Source: Lentzea cavernae (GTDB taxonomy: Bacteria; Actinomycetota; Actinomycetes; Mycobacteriales; Pseudonocardiaceae). Taken from it: 64,000 nt of DNA. Below, piece by piece: positions 42,935 to 51,019 of the stretch; the first letter of the stretch is position 1; each line of letters begins with the position of its first letter. Both the position numbers and the translations under genes were made by a program. The notes under the pieces are model-generated. The model did not search any database. It was not told the DNA's origin and saw only the letters and a program-made list of their open reading frames with translations. The DNA lies in the NCBI RefSeq assembly GCF_014653695.1, contig NZ_BNAR01000002.1, positions 248,001-312,000 on the forward strand, given 5' to 3'.

Positions 42935-44002
42935 CTAGCGTTCGAGTTCGCAGGGGCCCGCGGCGGCGGACACGCAGGTCTGCACCAGCACGTGGGCCGT
43001 GGGGCTGTCCTCGGCCTGGGTGATCTCGCCGGTGCGCAGGTCTCGCACCGCGCCGGACCTCAGCGGCGTCACGCAGCCGAAGCAGATGCCCATGCGGCAG
43101 CCCGACGGCATCAGCACGCCGGCCTCCTCGCCGACGTTCAGCAACGGCGTCGCGCCGTCGGCCTCGACGGTCTTGCCCGTCTTGCCGAAGGTGACCTCGC
43201 CACCCTCGCCCGCCACGACGACGGTGGGGCGGAACCGCTCGGTGTGGAGCTTGTCGGCGATGCCGTGCCCGGCCCAGTGCGCCTCGGCGGCGTCGAGCAG
43301 ACCGGCGGGGCCGCAGGCCCAGGTCTCGCGCTCGGCCCAGTCGGGGACCAGCTCGTGCAACTTCGTGACGTCGAGCATGCCGTCGGCGTCGGTGTGCAGC
43401 TCTTTGAGCGTGAGGGCCTTGTCCGCGACCAGGTCGTGCAGGTCGTTGCGGAAGATCACGTCTTCCTTGCGCGGCGCGGAGTGCACCATCACGACGTCGG
43501 TGAGCCGGGCGTCGCGCAGCATGCCCATCGCGGGCGTGATGCCGCTGCCGGCCGTCAGGTAGAGGACCTTGGCGGGCTTGGCCGCGGGCAGCACGAACTC
43601 GCCGGTGGCCTGGTCGAGCTGGATGACCGTGCCCGGCTTCGCCCTGCGGACCAGGTGGTTGCTCACCTTGCCGTCGGGGATGGCCTTGACGGTGATCGTG
43701 AAGCGACCGTCCGCGCGGCTCGTCGGCGACGTCACCGAGTACGCGCGCCACAGGCGCACGCCGTCGACGTCGATCCCGATCCGGACGTACTGCCCGGCCA
43801 CGTGACCGCGCCAGCCCTTGCCGGGCCTGATCACGACGGTCGCGGCGTCGTCTGTCTCGCGGTGCACCGCTTCGATGCGACCGCGCAGGTCAGCGCCCGA
43901 CCTGAGCGGGCTGACCAGGTCGAGGTAGTCGGACGGCAGCAGCGGCGTCGTGACCATCTCAAGGATCTTCCACGCCCTGCTGCGGAGGGCGGTACTCGTC
44001 AT
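42935..44002 (-). CDS. Ferredoxin--NADP reductase with [2Fe-2S] domain (desaturase partner)
   Basis: A 355-residue oxidoreductase. The FAD domain has RLWRAYSVTSPTS and HVAGQYVRIGI, the NAD domain has VLYLTAGSGITPAMGMLRDARL and WACGPAGLLDAAEAHW, and the C-terminal plant-type [2Fe-2S] domain has PSGCRMGICFGCVTPL and QTCVSAAAG, supplying the four cluster cysteines. This matches the mycobacterial Rv3230c-type reductase that feeds electrons to DesA3. It is the first gene of the desaturase operon and is divergent from a PucR-type regulator across 86 bases containing an inverted repeat. Confidence 0.94.
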   Translation of the reverse strand: MTSTALRSRAWKILEMVTTPLLPSDYLDLVSPLRSGADLRGRIEAVHRETDDAATVVIRPGKGWRGHVAGQYVRIGIDVDGVRLWRAYSVTSPTSRADGRFTITVKAIPDGKVSNHLVRRAKPGTVIQLDQATGEFVLPAAKPAKVLYLTAGSGITPAMGMLRDARLTDVVMVHSAPRKEDVIFRNDLHDLVADKALTLKELHTDADGMLDVTKLHELVPDWAERETWACGPAGLLDAAEAHWAGHGIADKLHTERFRPTVVVAGEGGEVTFGKTGKTVEADGATPLLNVGEEAGVLMPSGCRMGICFGCVTPLRSGAVRDLRTGEITQAEDSPTAHVLVQTCVSAAAGPCELER

Positions 44003-44033
44003 GACTCCAGCTTGATGCGCCTCAGGGCGTAAA

Positions 44034-44049
44034 GTCCTGTCCGTAGGAC
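44034..44049. promoter_or_regulatory. Inverted repeat between desaturase operon and PucR-type regulator
   Basis: GTCCTGTCCGTAGGAC has 5-bp arms GTCCT/AGGAC around a 6-bp centre, within the divergent promoter region. It is a candidate site for the divergent regulator or for a fatty-acid-responsive repressor. Confidence 0.4.
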
Positions 44050-44088
44050 GTGAATTTGAACCGCTGGATTGTTCGCAGGGAACAAATC

Positions 44089-45234
44089 ATGAGCAACGCA
44101 ATGAGGAGAGCCACCGAACTGGCCCTCGACGAGAAGACCGTGGCCGCCATCCGGGCCGTGCTGAAGACGACCGCCGACGAGGTCGTCCGCGCCATCATCA
44201 CCGAAGTGCCCAGCTACGCCAACGCACTTTCCGGGCGCATGGGTGGCACTATCCGCCGTGCCGTTCGCACGGCGCTAGGACACTACTTGGACCTCGCCGG
44301 AGGCACCGGCGGGGGCGCTGACGCCAGCGACGCCGCCTACGAACTGGGCCGGGGCGAGGTCCGCGACGGCCGCTCCATGGACGCCCTGCTCAGCGCGTAC
44401 CGGGTAGGCGCCCGCGTCGCCTGGCGCGGCCTCGCCGCAGGCGCCGTACCAGCAGGCCTGGCCGCCGCGGAGGTCGCGAAGTTCGCCGAACTGACCTTCG
44501 CCTACATCGACGAGCTCTCCGCCGCCAGCGCCGCCGGCCACGCCGATGAACTGGCCGCCCGGGGCCTCGCCCACGAGCGCCACCTCGAACAACTGGCCCG
44601 CGACCTCCTGGCTGGCGCGAGTGGTGAAGTCTTGCTGACGTCCGCCGGCCGCGCGAACTGGCAACCCCCGTCCACGATGACGGTCGTCCTGCTGCCCGCG
44701 TTCCAGGCCCGGCCCGCCTACCGACTGCTCGACCCCAGCACCCTCGTGCTGGACGACCTGCCGGACTCCACCGGCGTGCTCCTCGTTCCCGACGGCGACC
44801 GGCCGCATCTCTTGCGTCAGCTCATCGGCCGTAACGCCGTCGTCGGGCCTTCACGCCCGTGGATGCGTGCGTCTGCGTCCTACGAGCGGGCTGTACGCGC
44901 GCGCTCACTCTCGCCTGAGATCCGCGACACCGAGGAGCATCTCGCTGCTCTGGTGTTGAGTGCTGATCCTGACGCGTACGCCGATCTGCGGGCTCGGGTT
45001 CTGGCTCCGCTGCTCGAGTTGCCTGCCACGTCTGCGCGGCGGCTCGAGGAGACGCTGCGGGCGTGGTTGTTGCATCACGGGCGGCGGGAGGAGGTGGCTG
45101 CGGCGTTGTTCGTGCACCCGCAGACCGTCCGGTACCGCATGGGGCAGCTTCGGGACCTGTTTCCCGATCTGGGGTCTCCGCAGCGGGTTCTGGAGTTGAC
45201 GCTGGCGGTCGGGCTGCCTTCGACGGAGGGTTAG
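44089..45234 (+). CDS. PucR/CdaR-type transcriptional regulator
   Basis: A 381-residue regulator with an N-terminal helical domain (about 1-130, with ALGHYLDLAGGTGGGADASDAAYELGRGEVRDGRSMDALLSAYRVGARVAWRG typical of actinobacterial PucR relatives). A middle GGDEF-like/CdaR region is followed by a C-terminal HTH_30-type domain: LAPLLELPATSARRLEETLRAWLLHHGRREEVAAALFVHPQTVRYRMGQLRDLF. The ATG at 44089 has AGGGA 8 nt upstream; a GTG at 44050 would extend it into the promoter repeat. Divergent to the desaturase operon, so likely its regulator. Mycobacterial desaturase operons are also controlled by an adjacent regulator, though of TetR type. Confidence 0.88.
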   Translation: MSNAMRRATELALDEKTVAAIRAVLKTTADEVVRAIITEVPSYANALSGRMGGTIRRAVRTALGHYLDLAGGTGGGADASDAAYELGRGEVRDGRSMDALLSAYRVGARVAWRGLAAGAVPAGLAAAEVAKFAELTFAYIDELSAASAAGHADELAARGLAHERHLEQLARDLLAGASGEVLLTSAGRANWQPPSTMTVVLLPAFQARPAYRLLDPSTLVLDDLPDSTGVLLVPDGDRPHLLRQLIGRNAVVGPSRPWMRASASYERAVRARSLSPEIRDTEEHLAALVLSADPDAYADLRARVLAPLLELPATSARRLEETLRAWLLHHGRREEVAAALFVHPQTVRYRMGQLRDLFPDLGSPQRVLELTLAVGLPSTEG

Positions 45235-45860
45235 TTTCGGTTAGCACTGAAGTTATTGAACAGCCAGAGTTCGATCTGGTCGGCCGCGCACCCGGCCTCC
45301 CGCGCCCACCTCGCCAGGAGGTCGCAGTAGCGCTCGTAGGTCTCCGCGGGCCAGGGGCCCCTGCGGTGCAGCGAGGTCCAGCCGTACCGATCACGCAGGG
45401 CGGTCGCCACGCGGCGGTCGAGGATGAGGCACGGGTGACCGGGCGCTCCCCCGCCGGCGAAGTACAGGAACTTCGTGAAGAACGACGGCCCCAGGTACCG
45501 GATCTCGTTGGTGTCACCCGGCCTGAACAGCGCGAACGCGGCAGCCGGGTCGCGGCGTGAGAGGTCGGCGGCCTTGGTCAGCAGGTCCTCGCAGCGCGGG
45601 ACGTCCGCGGCGATGGCGGCGAGCCTCGACCTGTTCAACCTGTTGCGCGGGCCGGAGCCCCACGCCAGCGTCCGCCACAGCAGGGTGAACACGTCGTCCG
45701 CCGGTGCCCAGACGTCCGCCCTGGTGAGCCGGTTCCCCGCCGGTGGCGTGCCGGGCAGGCCACGCGCGCGGATCTCGTCACGCCACCAGTCGGCTTTGAT
45801 GTTGACCGGCTGTTCGTCGACAGGCTTGACGGGAGCCGCGTCCCAGTTGGGCAGGGGCAA
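45231..45860 (-). CDS. Uncharacterised protein resembling an OGG-fold DNA glycosylase
   Basis: A 209-residue protein. RYLGPSFFTKFLYFAGG and HPCLILDRRVATALRDRYG suggest the helix-hairpin-helix/OGG-like core seen in actinobacterial proteins described as having an 8-oxoguanine glycosylase OGG fold: a substrate-pocket segment followed by the Asp of LDRRVA. The N-terminus (ADVWAPADDVFTLLWRTLAWGSGPRNRLNRSRL) is not in classical OGG1, and no clear catalytic Lys is seen. The TTG at 45860 is the only start before an upstream in-frame stop. It overlaps the convergent PucR-type gene by 4 nt. The DNA-repair role is uncertain. Confidence 0.7.
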   Translation of the reverse strand: MPLPNWDAAPVKPVDEQPVNIKADWWRDEIRARGLPGTPPAGNRLTRADVWAPADDVFTLLWRTLAWGSGPRNRLNRSRLAAIAADVPRCEDLLTKAADLSRRDPAAAFALFRPGDTNEIRYLGPSFFTKFLYFAGGGAPGHPCLILDRRVATALRDRYGWTSLHRRGPWPAETYERYCDLLARWAREAGCAADQIELWLFNNFSANRN

Positions 45861-45990
45861 CGTCGAGAGGTCCGGTCATCGGCATACCGCCTGCATCGCG
45901 CCACACCCACCGCCGTTACCCGGCGCGCCGCCGTGACGCAGGCCACAGCCGCACGAGAACCTGATCAGCGATCTCGACGTCTTGCGGAGT

Positions 45991-46548
45991 GTGAGAGCCA
46001 TCCGGGGTGAGCCGGCCGACCTCGACGAGGAACAGCTCGTGCGCCGTGTCGCACGGGGTGACCGGCGCGCGTTCGAGGAGCTGTACCGGCGCACGTCGCC
46101 GTGGCTGGCCGTGCGGTTGCGCAGGCGGTGTGCGGACGAGCAGATCGTGGCCGAGGTGCTGCAGGAGACCTACCTGGCGGTGTGGCGGGCCGCGGACGCG
46201 TTCGCCGGGGCGGCCGCGGGCGGGAGCGCGGTCGGGTGGTTGTGGACCATCGCGGCTCGCCGGCTCATCGACGCGTTCCGCCGGCGGGCGCACCACGCGG
46301 CGCCCCCTGCCGCCGCGGCGCCGGCGCACGTCGCGCCTGCCGAGGAGGCGGTGCTGGCCGGGGTGGTCGGGGACGAGGTCGGGGACGCGTTGCGGTTGCT
46401 GGCGCCCGAGTTGCGGGCGGTGTTGCAGGCGATGGTGCTCGACGGGTTGTCGGTGCGGGAGACGTCGGTGCTGCTCGGGGTGCCCGAGGGGACCGTCAAG
46501 ACCCGTGCGCGGCGGGCTCGGATCGCGATGAGGGAGGCCCTGGCATGA
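45991..46548 (+). CDS. ECF-type RNA polymerase sigma factor
   Basis: A protein of about 185 residues. Region 2 is DRRAFEELYRRTSPWLAVRLRRRCADEQIVAEVLQETYLAVWRAA; an Ala/Pro/His linker follows, and region 4 is LDGLSVRETSVLLGVPEGTVKTRARRARIAMREAL. The start is uncertain: GTG at 45991 and TTG at 45982 are in frame, neither with an ideally spaced ribosome site, so a leaderless start is possible. Its stop overlaps the ATG of a small ORF, which in turn overlaps the zinc-finger membrane protein gene. That protein is the probable anti-sigma factor. Confidence 0.92.
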   Translation: MRAIRGEPADLDEEQLVRRVARGDRRAFEELYRRTSPWLAVRLRRRCADEQIVAEVLQETYLAVWRAADAFAGAAAGGSAVGWLWTIAARRLIDAFRRRAHHAAPPAAAAPAHVAPAEEAVLAGVVGDEVGDALRLLAPELRAVLQAMVLDGLSVRETSVLLGVPEGTVKTRARRARIAMREALA

Positions 46549-46730
46549 GCGGGCGGCCGAGACCTCACGCAACGCTTGCGCCACCCTGCGCGGTGAACGC
46601 TCGCACCGCCCGACGGCACCCCGGAGCAACAAAGAAGGCCAGGCGTCCGGCACCCCACGCAACACCAGCCTCGGCGAACGCCCGCACCACCCGCCAGCAC
46701 CCCGGAGCGACGAAGGAGGCCCAGGCATGA
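46545..46730 (+). CDS. Small repeat-containing ORF between sigma and anti-sigma genes
   Basis: A 61-codon ORF whose ATG overlaps the sigma stop (ATGA, 46545-46548) and whose TGA overlaps the next ATG (46727-46730), so it would keep translation continuous. The peptide is very basic, Ala/Arg/Pro/His-rich, and contains two imperfect copies of a unit: NARTARRHPGATKKARR and NARTTRQHPGATKEAQA. The DNA is also tandemly repeated, and each copy ends like the end of the sigma gene (ggcc-t/a-ggc). It may be a real coupling peptide or a fortuitous reading frame created by tandem duplication. No family is recognised. Confidence 0.45.
   Translation: MSGRPRPHATLAPPCAVNARTARRHPGATKKARRPAPHATPASANARTTRQHPGATKEAQA
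46593..46729 (+). repeat. Imperfect tandem duplication, unit about 84 bp
   Basis: Segments beginning GAACGCTCGCACCGCCCGAC (about 46593) and GAACGCCCGCACCACCCGCC (about 46677) align for about 50 bases, both with GCACCCCGGAGC in the middle and GAAGG-type purine tracts at the end. The second copy's GAAGGAGG (46712-46719) is the ribosome-binding site of the anti-sigma gene. Confidence 0.6.
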
Positions 46731-47518
46731 CCGCACACCACCCCAGCGAACAACTGCTGCACCGCTACTCCCGCGGCGACGACGACATCCCCGCCGACCA
46801 GCTGTGGGGTGTCGAGTCGCACCTGGAGTCGTGTGCGCCGTGCCGTGGCCGGCTCGCCCCCGACCCGACCGCCCAAGCGGTGTGGACGAATCTCGAACCG
46901 CTACTCGACCGCACGCCTCAGATGTCGCGGGCGCGGGCGCGGTGGCGGGTGCACGGGTGGGTGTCGCCGGCGGCCGGGCCGTGGCTCGCGATGATCCTGC
47001 TGGTCACGGCGGCGGCGGTGGCGCTCGACCGGGTCGGGTTCGTGGTGGGTGAGCGGGTGTCGCTGGTGGTGCTGATCGCGCCGGCGCTGCCGGTGCTCGG
47101 GGTGGCGGCGTCGTGGGGGCGGTCGCTGGATCCGGCCCACGAGGTGACGGCGGCGACGCCTCGGGCGGGGTTGCCGCTGGTGTTGCGGCGGACGGTGGCG
47201 GTGCTGGCCGTGGTGGTGCCGGGGCTCGCGGCGGCGGGGGTGCTGACCGGTGTCGGGTTCGTGCGGTGGTTGTTGCCCTGTCTGGCGTTCACCGTCGGGA
47301 CGCTCGCCCTGGGGACGCTCATCGGCGTCACGCGGGCGGCGGTCGTGCTCATCGCGGCGTGGGCCTTGGTGATCGTGGCGCCGACGATCGCGTTCAGCCG
47401 CATGGCTGTGGCGCTGGACCCGGCCGCCGCGCCGGTGTGGGCGGGGCTGCTCGTCGCGGGTCTCGCGGTGCTCGCCGCGAGGCGGATGGCGTTCGCGCGG
47501 CTGGAGGTGAACCGGTGA
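46727..47518 (+). CDS. zf-HC2 zinc-finger membrane protein, putative anti-sigma factor
   Basis: A 263-residue protein with an N-terminal zf-HC2 anti-sigma domain (HPSEQLLHRYSRGDDDIPADQLWGVESHLESCAPC; H32-x3-C36-x2-C39), then a cytoplasmic linker and about six transmembrane helices (80-255). Most anti-sigma factors have one helix; this one looks like an anti-sigma domain on an ABC-2-permease-like membrane module. Its stop overlaps the GTG of an ABC ATPase, so the membrane part may serve as that ATPase's partner. It probably holds the ECF sigma factor inactive until the membrane portion senses a signal. Confidence 0.88.
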   Translation: MTAHHPSEQLLHRYSRGDDDIPADQLWGVESHLESCAPCRGRLAPDPTAQAVWTNLEPLLDRTPQMSRARARWRVHGWVSPAAGPWLAMILLVTAAAVALDRVGFVVGERVSLVVLIAPALPVLGVAASWGRSLDPAHEVTAATPRAGLPLVLRRTVAVLAVVVPGLAAAGVLTGVGFVRWLLPCLAFTVGTLALGTLIGVTRAAVVLIAAWALVIVAPTIAFSRMAVALDPAAAPVWAGLLVAGLAVLAARRMAFARLEVNR

Positions 47519-48273
47519 CCGCTCCCACGACCTACGCCTGGGAGATCGAGGCCCGCGACCTGCGGGTCAGGGCAGGGCGGCGGATGGCCGTCGACGGTGT
47601 CACGCTCACCATGGGCCGGGGTGTGCACGGGCTGCTCGGGCCGAACGGCGCCGGCAAGACGACGCTCATCCGGGCACTCGCGACCGTGTTGAAGCCGGCG
47701 ACAGGTGAGCTGTCCCTGTTGGGAGGCATGGACTTCCGCGAGCTCCGCCGCCGGATCGGTTATCTGCCGCAGGAGTTCGGGCACCACCGGCGGTTCACGG
47801 TCAGGGAGTTCGTCGCGTACGTGGCGTGGCTCAAGGAGATGCGCGACATCCCGGCGGCCGTGCAGCGCGCCGTCGAACGGGTCGGGCTCGCCGACCGGGC
47901 CGACGACAGGATGAAGACGTTGTCGGGCGGCATGATCCGCCGGGTGGGCATCGCGCAGGCCATCGTCAACGACCCCGAGATCCTGCTCCTGGACGAACCC
48001 ACCGCGGGCCTCGATCCCGCACAGCGCCTGAGGTTCCGCGAGCTGCTCGCCGAGATCGGCACCGACACGTGCGTGGTCGTCTCGACGCACCTGGTGGAGG
48101 ACGTCGCCGCCGCGTGCACGGACGTCGTCCTGCTGTCGCAGGGAAAACTCGTCTTCCAGGGCACCCCGGAGCAGCTCGCGGCGAAGGGCACCGCAGGGCA
48201 CGCGGGAGACAGCCCGATCGAACGCGGCTACAGCGCCCTGCTCGGCCTCCCCCACCGCCCCGGGACCTGGTGA
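47515..48273 (+). CDS. ABC transporter ATP-binding protein, first of two paralogues
   Basis: A 252-residue ATPase. Walker A is GPNGAGKTT (42-50), the Q-loop region is YLPQEFGHHRRFTVREFVAYVAWLKEM, the signature is KTLSGGMIRRVGIAQAIV, Walker B is ILLLDEPTAGLDP, and the H-loop is VVVSTHLVEDVAAA. Closest in style to ABC-2-type exporters (CcmA/DrrA-like). It is translationally coupled to the zinc-finger membrane protein (GTGA). A second, closely similar ATPase follows 83 bases later, and both end with GDSPIERGYSALL, indicating duplication within the operon. Confidence 0.93.
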   Translation: MTAPTTYAWEIEARDLRVRAGRRMAVDGVTLTMGRGVHGLLGPNGAGKTTLIRALATVLKPATGELSLLGGMDFRELRRRIGYLPQEFGHHRRFTVREFVAYVAWLKEMRDIPAAVQRAVERVGLADRADDRMKTLSGGMIRRVGIAQAIVNDPEILLLDEPTAGLDPAQRLRFRELLAEIGTDTCVVVSTHLVEDVAAACTDVVLLSQGKLVFQGTPEQLAAKGTAGHAGDSPIERGYSALLGLPHRPGTW

Positions 48274-48356
48274 GTCCCAGATCACACCGCTGCGAGAACC
48301 GCGCGGCCCGCGCCGCCGTCTTGCCGGGTGAAGCGGAAACACTGGGAGGAGAACGG

Positions 48357-49109
48357 ATGCAGGCGATCGAAGCCGACAGCCTGGTGGTGCGGCTGGGAAA
48401 GCGCAACGCGGTGAACGGTCTGAGCCTCCGGCTCGGCCACGGCGTGCACGGGCTGCTGGGCCCCAACGGCGCGGGCAAGACGACGTTGATCCGCACGCTG
48501 GCGACGGTGCAGTCCCCGACGGCCGGAACGCTGTCGTTGCTCGGCACACCGGCGAACGGCAGGCTCAAGGCCGTGCGGCGCAAGCTCGGCTACCTGCCCC
48601 AGCACTTCGGCTACTACAAGCGTTTCAAGGTGCGGGAGTTCGTCGAGTACCTCGCGTGGCTCAAGGAGATGCCGTCCGCGCGGATCCCGGGCGCCGTGCA
48701 CACGGCGCTCGAACGGGTCGGGCTGACCGACCGCGCCGAGGACCGCATGAAGTCGTTGTCCGGCGGCATGGTCCGCAGGGTGGGCATCGCGCAGGCGATC
48801 GTCAACGACCCCGAGGTGCTCCTGCTGGACGAACCGACGGTGGGCCTGGATCCCGCGCAACGCCTGCGGTTCCGCGAACTCGTCGCCGAACTGGGCCGCG
48901 ACTCGTGCGTGCTGATCTCGACGCACCTGGTCGAGGACGTCGCCGCGGCCTGCACGGACGTGGTCCTCGTGAACGAGGGATCGCTGATGTTCCAGGGAAC
49001 TCCGGCCGATCTGGCGACCGCCGGCACCGCCCAGCACGTCGGCGACAGCCCGATCGAACGCGGCTACTCGGCGCTGATCAGCGCGAACTCCGCCGGAGGT
49101 GCCTGGTGA
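48357..49109 (+). CDS. ABC transporter ATP-binding protein, second paralogue
   Basis: A 250-residue ATPase. Walker A is GPNGAGKTT (35-43), then YLPQHFGYYKRFKVREFVEYLAWLKEM, signature KSLSGGMVRRVGIAQAIV, Walker B VLLLDEPTVGLDP and H-loop VLISTHLVEDVAAA. It shares most of its length with the preceding ATPase, including the GDSPIERGYSAL tail. The ATG at 48357 has GGGAGGAG upstream. Its stop overlaps the GTG of the large permease, its probable partner. Confidence 0.93.
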   Translation: MQAIEADSLVVRLGKRNAVNGLSLRLGHGVHGLLGPNGAGKTTLIRTLATVQSPTAGTLSLLGTPANGRLKAVRRKLGYLPQHFGYYKRFKVREFVEYLAWLKEMPSARIPGAVHTALERVGLTDRAEDRMKSLSGGMVRRVGIAQAIVNDPEVLLLDEPTVGLDPAQRLRFRELVAELGRDSCVLISTHLVEDVAAACTDVVLVNEGSLMFQGTPADLATAGTAQHVGDSPIERGYSALISANSAGGAW

Positions 49110-50455
49110 CCGGACTGCGCATCGAACTGCGGCGCTCCACCGCGCTCTGGGCGGGACTGCTCGTGCTGGTGTCCGGCACCGGGATGCTGTGGCTGATCAC
49201 GTCGGAGAGCGCCCGGTGGACCGGCAACTCGACGTCGGCGGTCCTCGAACTCCGGCTGCCGCTGGCCTACGTGTGGGCGCTCGTGGTCGGACTGGCCGTC
49301 CTCCAGGGCATGCGGGACAGCCGCGCACGGGTGACCGAGCTGTTCACCGCCACCTCCCGCCCCGGCTGGGTGCGGCTGGGCACGCTCGCCGCCGCGGTGG
49401 CGGGTGCCGTCGCGGTGGCCACGGCGCTGTTGTGCGCCGGGCTGGTGGCCAAGGTCGCGCTCGGCGGCGGGTTCGTGTCCGCCGGGTTCGTCCCGCTCAT
49501 GGTGACGGTGGTGCTCGCACTGGCGTCCAGTGTCCTCTTGGGACTCGCGGTCGGCCGGCTCCTGCCGCACCCGCTGACGGTGCCGGTGGCGCTGGTGGCG
49601 ACGTTCATGGTGGCGTCCACGGCCGGGCGCGCGCTCGAAGCCCGGTCACCCGGCGACGAGATCTCCCGGTTCGCGTTGCTCACCCCCGTGCTCGCCCCGC
49701 CCAGCACCGACCTCGTCACGATGTCGACGTCCGTGGACCTGGGCCAGATCGTGTGGTTCACCGGCCTGGGCGTGACGGGGTTCCTCCTGTTCGTCTCACG
49801 CACCCACCTCGGCCGTCTGGCGGCACTCGCCCCGGCCGGGCTGGCCATCGCGGCGGCACTGGCGATCATGCCGGTCAAGTACTCCGACGTGCTGGTCGCG
49901 GACTCGATCGCGAGCAGGCTCGTGTGCGACGGCGAGGTGTGCGTCAGCAAGGCGCACGAGGACAGGCTCCCGGCGGTGACCGCGGCGGGACGGGCGGCGC
50001 TGGCCGAGCTCGCGGTCCTGCCCGACGCGCCGAAGGAGGTCCGCGAGGACACGGCGGCGATGGCTCATCTCACGGCGCCGCAACGTGATCAGCGGATCGT
50101 CTACGTGCCGTCGCTCGGCATTCCCCGGCCGATGACCATGACCGAGGACCAGCTGCGGCTCGAACTGCTCGCGGGCGCGGGCGTCGCGAGCTGCGAGGGC
50201 CCGAACACCTTCGACACCTACGGGGGCGTCGTCCGCTACGTGACCGCCGGCTACTTCCACGGCGAACTGGCCGAGCTGGCGTCCGAACCCCTCATGTGGA
50301 ACAACAGCCGGCTGCGGGGCGAGATCGACGAGGCCTGGCGGCAGTTCCGCGGTCACTCGGCCCAGGAGCAGCTGAACCGCGTCGCGCAGGTGCGCCGGAT
50401 GTTGCTGGCGTGCGAGGACTCCGAACGCGTCCTCGGCGTGCTGAAGGCGGCCTGA
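49106..50455 (+). CDS. ABC-2-type permease-like protein with C-terminal soluble domain
   Basis: A 449-residue protein with six helices (about 15-265: VWALVVGLAVLQGMRDS, VMVTVVLALASSVLLGLAVGRLLP), then a long C-terminal region (about 270-449) that appears to be outside the membrane. That region has a Cys pair (SRLVCDGEVCVSKAHEDRLPAV) and many acidic and aromatic residues. The N-terminal half resembles the permease of DrrB/ABC-2 exporters. The C-terminal domain has no family I recognise and may recognise the exported substrate. It is coupled to the second ATPase (GTGA). Confidence 0.85.
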   Translation: MTGLRIELRRSTALWAGLLVLVSGTGMLWLITSESARWTGNSTSAVLELRLPLAYVWALVVGLAVLQGMRDSRARVTELFTATSRPGWVRLGTLAAAVAGAVAVATALLCAGLVAKVALGGGFVSAGFVPLMVTVVLALASSVLLGLAVGRLLPHPLTVPVALVATFMVASTAGRALEARSPGDEISRFALLTPVLAPPSTDLVTMSTSVDLGQIVWFTGLGVTGFLLFVSRTHLGRLAALAPAGLAIAAALAIMPVKYSDVLVADSIASRLVCDGEVCVSKAHEDRLPAVTAAGRAALAELAVLPDAPKEVREDTAAMAHLTAPQRDQRIVYVPSLGIPRPMTMTEDQLRLELLAGAGVASCEGPNTFDTYGGVVRYVTAGYFHGELAELASEPLMWNNSRLRGEIDEAWRQFRGHSAQEQLNRVAQVRRMLLACEDSERVLGVLKAA

Positions 50456-51018
50456 TGAGGCCGCTCGCGCTGTACGCCCGGTCGCGCGCGGTGCCCGCGG
50501 CCCTGGTGGTCCTGCCCGTCGTGGTGCTCGTCGTGTGGTCGGCGCTGCACTCGCCGTGGACGCCGTTGAGCGCGTCGCTGACGTCGCTGGCCGCCGTGCT
50601 GGTGACCACGGTCGGGCTCACGGGCCAGGACCCGGAACTCGACAGGTCGACCGCCTTCCCCTGGCCGCTGTGGAGGTTCGGGCACCTGCTGCTCGCCGCC
50701 GCGCTGGCCACGGCCTCGGTGCTGCTGGTGCAGGAGTTCGGTGACGAGCCATTCCCCGCCGCGTTCGTCGTGCGCGACACGGCGGGGATGATCGGGCTGG
50801 CCGGGCTCGCGGCGGCGGTGGCCGGAGCCCGGTTCGCCCCCGTCGCCCCGGTGCTGTGGTGGGCGGTGGCGGCGATCATGCCTCCCGGTGAGTCGGCCAC
50901 GAGCCGGATCGTCACGTGGCCGCTCGGTTCCCCGGACGACGCGCTGACGACGTGGACGGCCGGGGTGCTGTTCGTGAGCGGGATCGCCGCCTACACCGCA
51001 CGAGGCGGACGTCGCTGA
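50455..51018 (+). CDS. Polytopic membrane protein, end of ABC operon
   Basis: A 187-residue membrane protein with about five to six helices (ALVVLPVVVLVVWSALHS, LTSLAAVLVTTVGL, GHLLLAAALATASVLLV, GMIGLAGLAAAVAGARF, APVLWWAVAAIM, TAGVLFVSGIAAY). The ATG shares its A with the preceding TGA. It is probably a second membrane subunit of the exporter with the 49106 protein. No named family is recognised. Confidence 0.82.
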   Translation: MRPLALYARSRAVPAALVVLPVVVLVVWSALHSPWTPLSASLTSLAAVLVTTVGLTGQDPELDRSTAFPWPLWRFGHLLLAAALATASVLLVQEFGDEPFPAAFVVRDTAGMIGLAGLAAAVAGARFAPVAPVLWWAVAAIMPPGESATSRIVTWPLGSPDDALTTWTAGVLFVSGIAAYTARGGRR

Positions 51019-51019
51019 G

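Noticed and set aside
46593..46729. Tandem repeat as a mobile or dispersed element
   Set aside because: Only one tandem pair was seen in the window, without flanking target duplications; dispersion cannot be judged here.
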